A DNA stretch of 64,000 nt, taken from assembly GCA_902798425.1 (NCBI GenBank), contig CADBWR010000001.1:83167-147166 (forward strand). The letters are read 5' to 3'. The translations under genes and the position numbers were made by a program. Origin of the DNA: an uncultured Bacteroidales bacterium (lineage in GTDB: Bacteria > Bacteroidota > Bacteroidia > Bacteroidales > Bacteroidaceae). Below, piece by piece: positions 26,293 through 35,200 of the stretch. The notes under the pieces were generated by a model, which saw only the letters and a program-made list of their open reading frames with translations, did no database searches and was not told where the DNA came from. Every line of letters begins with the position of its first letter. The first letter of the stretch is position 1.

Positions 26293-29200
26293 ATGAGAAG
26301 ATATATTACCATAATGATGATGATACTCCTGAGCACGATAGTAGCGCAGGGGCAGATTAAGATTGGTGGTAATGTGTATGGTGGCGGCAACCATGCCGAG
26401 GTACGAGGAAGCACGAAGGTGACCGTATTGAAGGGAGATATTGGCGCCGTGATGGATCCAAATGCCGTACGCCCACTGGCAGATCCCAGTGGAAGAGTGT
26501 TCGGCGGTGCCCGTATGGCCAATGTGCGTGGAAGCTCATTCGTCAATATTGATGGCGAGAACGCCACTGGCTATATCCTTATCAATCAGGTATTTGGCGG
26601 TAATGATATCGCCGGACAGGTAGGTACTGCAGCGGCAGTAGGAGAGGATATTCCTACGGAATTGACAGCCGTCAAGCGTGTTCCTGCGGATGATACAGAT
26701 TATAAGAAGAATGCCGTTGACAACACTTTCAATAGCTATGTGCGTATAAGTACAAAGACGAAGGACCCCCATGATTCGGATTCTTATTATACACAGGACG
26801 AGATTACTGCCGCCTCAACGAATCCTGAGGCTGCTGCATACGGTAAGAAAACAACCGACATCAAGCCCGCGGATGATGCGGAGAAGGTATATATTGGTCA
26901 ACTCTTTGGTGGCGGTAATGGTGACTTTGACTACGAACAGACTCCTGGTCCAGCAGCAGGCAAGGTGACACATAGAATCTATAACTGGAGTGACAAGTCC
27001 CATCAGTATCCTATTGCAGAACTCGTAACCGACGAGGGTGAGGTGGGCTTCCAACTGCCTGAGCTGAATAAGACCTATCTGGAAATCAAGGGCGGCTCTA
27101 TCGTCTATGGCTATGGTGGTGGTAACAATGCCACAGTTAAACAGCAGAACATCATCCACATTGACAACCCCAGTGCGGTGGTGAACCATATCAAGGTAGA
27201 TGCGGCAGGCAACGAAGATGCTAATGGTACCGACCTGCTTACTGATGCCCGTTTCAAGGAGATGGGTATCAATACCACCTTCTCATTCCCCAGCAGTGGC
27301 GCATTCCAGGTAGGCCGCTTCTTTGGCGGAAACAACAAGGCTGAGATGGATATCCGTCCTACGTGGAACCTGCTCGCCGGTAAGGTGCGTAACCTCTACA
27401 GTGGTGGCAATAAAGGCGCTATGACCAGTCCAGAAGGCTTGCTTCTTGAAATCAAGGATTCCTCCAGCCTTATCGTTGACAACCTCTATGGCGGTTGCCG
27501 TATGGCTGATGTGAAGCCTACCGTGAATGGCGAATACGTACCTTGCACAAACTTGCCAGGCTATTACTTCCCGAGTGAACTGTCAGCCCGTGTGCTGGTT
27601 AAAGGTGGTCACGTCAATAATGTATACGGTGGTAACGACGTAACAGGTACTGTCTATGGCGGTAATGCCGTTGATATTAGTACTGCAGTATATGGTGATG
27701 TATACGGTGGTGGTAATGGTGCTTACCCCTATACCGATTCGGAATACATGAAAGATGATCCCACCTATGGCGATTTCTACTTTGGTGATAGCGGTTCAGG
27801 TACTGATGCCCTCAACGCCTTCCGTCCCAATGCCGAGCAGGTGTCTGTTCACCTGTCGGGTACGGAGTCAAACAAAACGGTTATCAAGGGTTCTGTGTTC
27901 GTTGGCGGTAACTGTGCATCGCTTGCTACCAAGAAACCTCAGCCGTTGGTGGAACTGAAGATTGGTTCTCATGTCATTGCCGACAAGGTGTTCCTTGGCA
28001 ACAATGGTGAGAAGATGGTTGATCCGAGCCTCCTTGAACTATATAAGACAAACAGCTCTATCAGCTTGGACGATAAGTCTGTGTTTGCAAGCTATATGGA
28101 AGGTGTTGCCATGCCCTTGAAACCAAACATTGTGTTTGATAATACGGCCAATGGCGATGCTGCTACTTATTTGGACAATACGAGTATGATAGGCTCGTTC
28201 TACGGCGGTGGTAACAGAGGTAGTATGGCGGTAGCCGGCAAGACCACTTTGAAATTCGACAGGAAGCTGATTATCTTCGATAAACTGGTAGGTGGTTGCA
28301 ACAATGCCAATGTGGAAAAAACCCAGCTTAATGCAGCCTACGAAGGTGGTCTGTTGGGTTCGGCAGATGAACGTGAAAGCTATACCGATGGTGGTAAGAT
28401 AAAAGACCGCATAGAGTTGAACCTTGATAACGTCGTCATCAGACCAAAACGCTGGAATGATACGTTTACAAAGATTACAACAGGCAAGTTAACAGCCGGT
28501 AAGGAGTATTACGAGACCGACCTGCACGGAACCAAGTTTATTGCTGACGGCACAGAGACTGCAACCGAAACGAATCCTTACTACGAGTTAGCGACTATCG
28601 GTACGGAACTGGTGTGGAATACGGTAAAATGGAATATTGGTGAAGACGACTTCATCAGTACCGGAACTACTGACACCGCTGACGACCAAGTCCGTCGTCT
28701 GATAGAAGGCAGCGTTTATGGTGGTTGCTACAATAGTGGTCACGTCAATGGTAATGTCGTCATCAATATCAATCAGGATTTGGTGGAGCGTGATGTCATC
28801 TTTGCCCAGACCACCACTGATCCATACGTCATCAGCGGTGATCGCCGTACTGGTGTGCTCAAGGAAGCTCAGGGTGACGACGTCCAGTCATCTGCCTTGG
28901 CTGTCTACGGTGGCGGCTATGGTGAGGATACCGAGATATGGGGTAGCGCCACAATCAACCACAACAATGGCTATGCCTTCCAGTTGTTTGGAGGTGGCGA
29001 GCAAGGTGTTGTCGGTAAGAAAAATACAGAGGGCAACTACGTATATAACGCAGCCTACAGCACCACGGTTAATCTGAAAGGTATCAATGCCGGCTATTCG
29101 GAAGATATAAAAGATGGTCTGCCAATTCCTGAGTCAGAATATATCTATGGTGGCGGTAATGAAGGCGATGTCCTCGGTGACTCTTACGTCTATCTGGGCA

Positions 29201-32200
29201 ATGGTCGCGTCTACGATGCTTTCGGAGGTGCTTCCAATGCCGATATCTATGGTGGTACTGAGGTACATATCGGATACAACGGCGGTTTCCCGTGGATTCG
29301 AGACAATGTCTATGGCGGTAACGACTTCGGTGGAATCATTAGGGGTGATAGAAACCAGTACATGGTTACCTCACGACCCGTCTTCGAAGAAAAATTAAAG
29401 CGATCCAGCACCTATGTGAAGTACATCCAGGGTCGTGTCGATTCTATCTTTGGTGGAAACTATGGTTACTATGACTATGCAGACCCCATCTTCAAAGACT
29501 ATACCTATTCAAGAGGTGAGGAGCCTATTCCAACTGGATATGCTCCTGGCGCTCCCCGTCTGGATGGGGAGGGGAATCCTGTATTCTCTTTCCCCCATCT
29601 GAGCGACAACTCCTTCGTTCACTTCGTGCCAGAGGACCACTCCAGCAATTATGTGGGTTACATCTTTGGTGGTAGTGCTGGTTTCCCAGGCCATGAAAAG
29701 TTGTGTAATTCCATGCAGAAAGAAACCTATGTACTCCTCGATGATACCAAAACTAAGGATGCCAACCGCTTTGCCAACGTCGACGTTTACGGTGGTGGTG
29801 CCTTCGCAGGTGTAGGTGAGTCATTTACTACCTTGGGTGCAGGCCGTACTGCTATCGACCTGTTTGCCGGAAGCTTCCACAACATCTATGGAGGCTGTAA
29901 CCAGGAGGGCTTGGTGGGCTATACCCGTGTCAATGTGCCAACAGAATCCACTGCCAAGGTGAATGCTCTCTTTGGTGGTGGTAAGGGATATGATCCTGAA
30001 AAGTTCAAGGTGGATGCGACGAAAGCATTGGCTGAGCGCTTCTGCGACCACTATGTCACCTGTATTGACTTTAAGAGTAAGAATGCCATTGTGAACGATG
30101 CCATCTATGGTGGTAACGAGAATTGCCGTGTCGCGTGCGATACCTATATTAATATAGAAGCCCCTGTGATGCAGAGCAGTGGCTATCAGGCTACTATCTA
30201 TGGTGCCGGTTACGGACGAAAGACCGTCTCAGGTCGTACCAATGTATTTATGAACAACGGTTCGAATGCCTATAAGGTGTTTGGTGGCGGACGTGATGGT
30301 AATGCCTTTAACTTCGCATCGCTGACACAGTGGCTCCGAAACCAATACATTGAAGCAGGAGCAGCAGATGTGGATAAAGAACTGCTTGCCTATCGTGGTC
30401 TTATGGTAGCCTTTGGCACCTTTTTGGCAGATAATCCTCTTAGTCTGCCGACCAATATTGGTACATACCCCAACGCTGAAGGCGCATACACCGGTTCCTA
30501 TACTAATGATATTCTGACAAACAACGAGTACCACCAGACCAATGTACACATTATGAATGGTGGTAATGTAAGTGGCTATGCCTATGGCGGCGGTTATGGT
30601 CTTAATGCCGTGGTAGCAGGTTCTACCTATATTGAGTTAAAGGGTGGTAACGTTAATAAGGATATCTATGGCGGTGGTGAAGGAGGACCAGTATTTGACG
30701 AGTTCGCACTGAAGTCCTTTAATGCTACTACCAATGTCAATATCGAAGGTGGTATGGCTCGTAACGTCTATGGTGGCGGATACGAGGGGCACGTGGGTAA
30801 GCATGAAGGTGATATATCTGCTTCTAATACGGGTGACATCCCAGCTATTACCAATGTGATTGTCGGTAAGGCGGATGGTACTAACTTCTATAATGGTATT
30901 CCTGCTATCCAGCGTAACGCTTATGGTGGTGGTGAGGGTGGTTCCGTATTTGGTACTACCAATCTGACGATTAACAATGGTTATATTGGTTATCGCTACA
31001 AGAACATCTCTACTACAAGTATTCCTGCATACGAATACGTACCTGAACTGGACGACCAGACTCCTAATGCTATCGAGTTGGCAGGTAATGCCTTCGGTGG
31101 CGGATATGTGATTAACAGCTACGTCGACAATGCCAACGTCAGAATGTATGGAGGTATTGTACGTGGCAGCCTCTATGGTGGCGGTGAGCTTGGTCCTATC
31201 GGACGTGGTACGATGAAGGACGGCGCCACCATCGCCAATGGTGGTGTCAAGAATGGTAAGGCTACCATCTACAAGGCAGGTAAGACGCATGTACAATTGT
31301 TTGATGGTCAGGTGCTCCGCAATGTCTTCGGTGGCGGCCGTGGTAAGGATAGCTGGGGTGGCGATGGTACAAAGTACATGGATGCTGATCTGTTGCTAAC
31401 TCTGGACCTCAAGTCTAAAGGCTATGTCTTTGGACAGACTGAGGTGGAAATCCATGGTGGTGAGGTAGGTACCGACGAGGGTGTTGCCCAAGGTTACGGC
31501 AACGTCTTCGGTGCTGGTGATATCGGTTGTGTCTATAGTGCCTACGAAAACGAGAGTGGTGTCTTGAGTATTGGTAAGAAGTCTGGCGTGCGCTATGGTA
31601 CAGAAAATACAGACGAGGGCTACTACTATAAGTATGAGAATGAGGCGTATAAAAAGGATGGCGACGAGAAGATTCTCACCGAGGACTGTAAGGTCGTTGT
31701 AGCACCTTCATGTAAGGCCAACTCTGACGTTGAAATCAACGGCACCACCTATGCCGCAGGTGTCTATGTTCCTATATCAGCACTGAACTATTTAGGTAAT
31801 AAGACTGCCAGCGCTACTGAATGGACTGCTCTTGGTAAGACGGATGTTAACAAAGAAGGCGTCATTATCCATAATGCCGTCTTTGCCGGTGGTAACACCT
31901 CTCCTGGTTCTACTGAGGTATTTGCTAACACCCCGACAGTATTTGGTAATGCTACGGCATCTATCCACGATGTCTATAACCGTGACCTTATCTCTATCGG
32001 AAGAGGTCGTGTGGGTGGACTCTATGGTGATGGTAACCTGACTTTGGTTGATGGCTATCGTGAGTTGAACATCACCAACTATGGTACCGACTTCTACCAT
32101 ATTAATCCGGAGATTACCTTGGAGCAGTACAATACTCTCACAAATCGTGAAGCTGCATACTATGAGATTCGCTATAAATGTCTGGTGTCGTGTACCGATA

Positions 32201-35200
32201 AGGATGGCAAGACCTATGCAGAGGGTGCTACCATTACCGCTGATGAGTTGCTGACAGTCTTTGAAGGCGTTGAGGTGGGTGGCGTTCCTATGATAGGAGC
32301 CGATGGTAAACCTTTGGCAACATACTGGAAGGAGAATGGTGTCTGCTCACGCTATGCCGGTCGTCCGATGAATACCATTCAGCGTGCAGACTTCTGTGGT
32401 GTCTTCGGTAGTCGTATGGTCATGCAGGGCGCACAAGACCGTGTGCCTGAGGTCGTTGACTATACCAACTATACGATCAACCGTGTCCGTGAGGTGTCGC
32501 TGAATAAGAAGATGTCAGTACGTTCTGGTGACGAAAGCGATGCCAAGAACAAGGAGCACGGCAACTACTTCGGTATCTATAGCGTCGTGAACTTCCTTGG
32601 TGCTCTGACGAGTGATTTGGACTTCCATTCTGCCGCTCGTGTAACGGATAATACTGATGCGACTACTTATCAATGTGCAGCAAATGAAAAAGCCTATGGA
32701 ACTGCTACTTACTATGACTGGAAGGACTACTTCCATGCAGAACGTAGACGTAATAATGGTAATTCACACAACAAGGTGGCCCTCGCTTCCGGTGTCTATC
32801 TGGAGCTGACCTCTGAGAAGAGTACCGGTAAGGGACTTAACGAAAAAGACTGGGGTTATATCACAGGTGTCGTAGAACTCGACCTCATCAATGTGCAGCC
32901 TGGTATGGGTGGTGGTTATGTCTATGCCAAGAATGAGCATGGCCAACGCAGTGGTACGGGTAAGACTCACACCATTCTGGCCACTTTGAATACGGGTGCT
33001 GTTACCAACAAGTCGTTCCAATACGACCCTGCCGATGACACCAAGAAAGAGTGGGAGACCTCTGGCAACTTCGTCCACAGCACGCAGACCATTATTGATG
33101 ACTGCTATAATATTGGTAACAAGTATAAAGCACCCGATGCTGTTCCTGCCCACTACTGGTTTATCAAGGGTGCTATCTATGTCTACGACCAGTATATCTC
33201 TGCATACACTGGTTCTCCAAATGCCTTTAGCGAGGCTGTCAGCATTCCATTGACCATCACCTCAGCTTCTCATGGTAAGATGACCTTGCTGGATGTGATG
33301 CCAAACCGCTATGCATACTATGCAAATGGTAAAAGAGATGCAAAGCTTGGTGCAGACCAGAAGATAACCATCCGTGAGAAGGAATATGGTCTCAACGATG
33401 TTATCAACTACTGGGATTATAGTCAGCTCACCGCTACAGAGAAGAATATGTTTGTGGACGACACCTACATCACCATAGCAGCATGTAAGATAGGCAATAC
33501 TACCTATCCTGCAGGTGAGGTATTGCTGCCTTCTGAGTATAGTGCGCTGAAGGCTGCCAATCCTACCGTTTACCATGTGGTGAAGGAGAAGGATGTCGAC
33601 TTCGATGAGGTCTTCCGCTCTTCTAATAATGTCAGCCACAATACCGGCTACATCCTGACCTACAACATCGACAACCCGAACTTGTGGAATAAGTGGTATA
33701 CGAAGGCTGATGGTACGGCACCAAAGAACCAGATTGGTGGAACGGACTTTGAAGACGGTCCTACCTATACGCCAACAAATACTGGTATGTTTGGTCAGAA
33801 CGACTACAAGGTCGCAAGCATCATCTCTAAGGATGATTATGATTCCTATCAAGCTGTAGCCACAAACCATCCGACGGCTATTCCTGCGGATCATGCAACC
33901 TTCGTTCCTGCATATATGGTTACTGCAGAGGTTCTGGAAACCAAGAACAAGGATGATATCGACCAGCGTTTGCATAAGGGTGCTACCTTGGCTAAGGAAG
34001 AGTATACTGATGCTCAATGGTCAGCGATAACAGGTAATGTAGCTTCTGCGTATGTAGCTACCAAGACCGTTCAGCTCAGTAACACGGAGTTTATCTATCG
34101 CAATACCTATCTTACACAAGCTCAGAAGAATGAATATAAGGCAACATATCCTGCTCTTGCTGAAGCAATAGAGAGTGCTGTACAGCCTGCTTACTACTGT
34201 CTCACAGCAGGTAAGTATGGTGGTAACTACTATCAGGCAGGTCACAACTACCGTGCGCTGAGTGCCTTCACTGCCATGACTCAGAATGATCGTAGCAACT
34301 TCAACTATAACTACGACGCTCTTGACTTGCTCATTGACCCAGACTACAGTAGGTCAGAGGGTGTGAAGTATCAGTATGACGGTAAAGACTATGACACAGC
34401 AGATAAGGCTCGCCAGAACAAGGCGACCTACTCACTTCCTACGTCAATAGACTATCAGGCAACGTATAAGGGAAATGTGTCGTTTAAGTACATTGATGAC
34501 AATAATCAAGAACAGACCATCAAGACGGACGGTACTTCTGTCCTCTCTCGTGATGAGTATGAGCGTTTGCCTAACGAGCAGTACTATTGGGCTCCAATTT
34601 CTGTGACAACAACAGAGCCAAACTACTATGTGGTGAAGGAGACGATTGTCCTTGGCGATACACCATACGCTGCCGGACAGGTTATCACGAAAGATACCTA
34701 TGACGGACTGAGTGTTACGGACCAGGCTAAGGTGGCAAAGCTGACATTCCCCAGCACCGGTGACTATTACTATTGCCGTGAGAGTTATCCGATTTCAACT
34801 GGCGACGATGGTCACGCAGTCAATAGTGCTACTGGCGTAACCGGTGCTGTCGGTGGCAACTACGCTAAAGGTCAGGAAGTGGCTACGGGTGTTGTTATTG
34901 ATAAAGTTGCTTATGACAATCTCACCAATAGACAGAGGTTCTTTGCCATCCACGGTGTATCTCCAACGGAGACCAGTACGCTGTATGTCACTCGTGGCTC
35001 TGATATCTTCGACTTGTCGAAGGAGAAGATAATCACAGTAATCTATCAGTACGACTATGTAGAGAGTGATATGAACGGTCAGCACATCACACCAGTGAGC
35101 GAGCGCCACATTCTGAATATCCATCTGAACTTCAAGAGTGGTGTTCCGACCGTGGAGGATATCCGTCAGCCGGACATCATCCTGCCAGGTACTTCACTGT

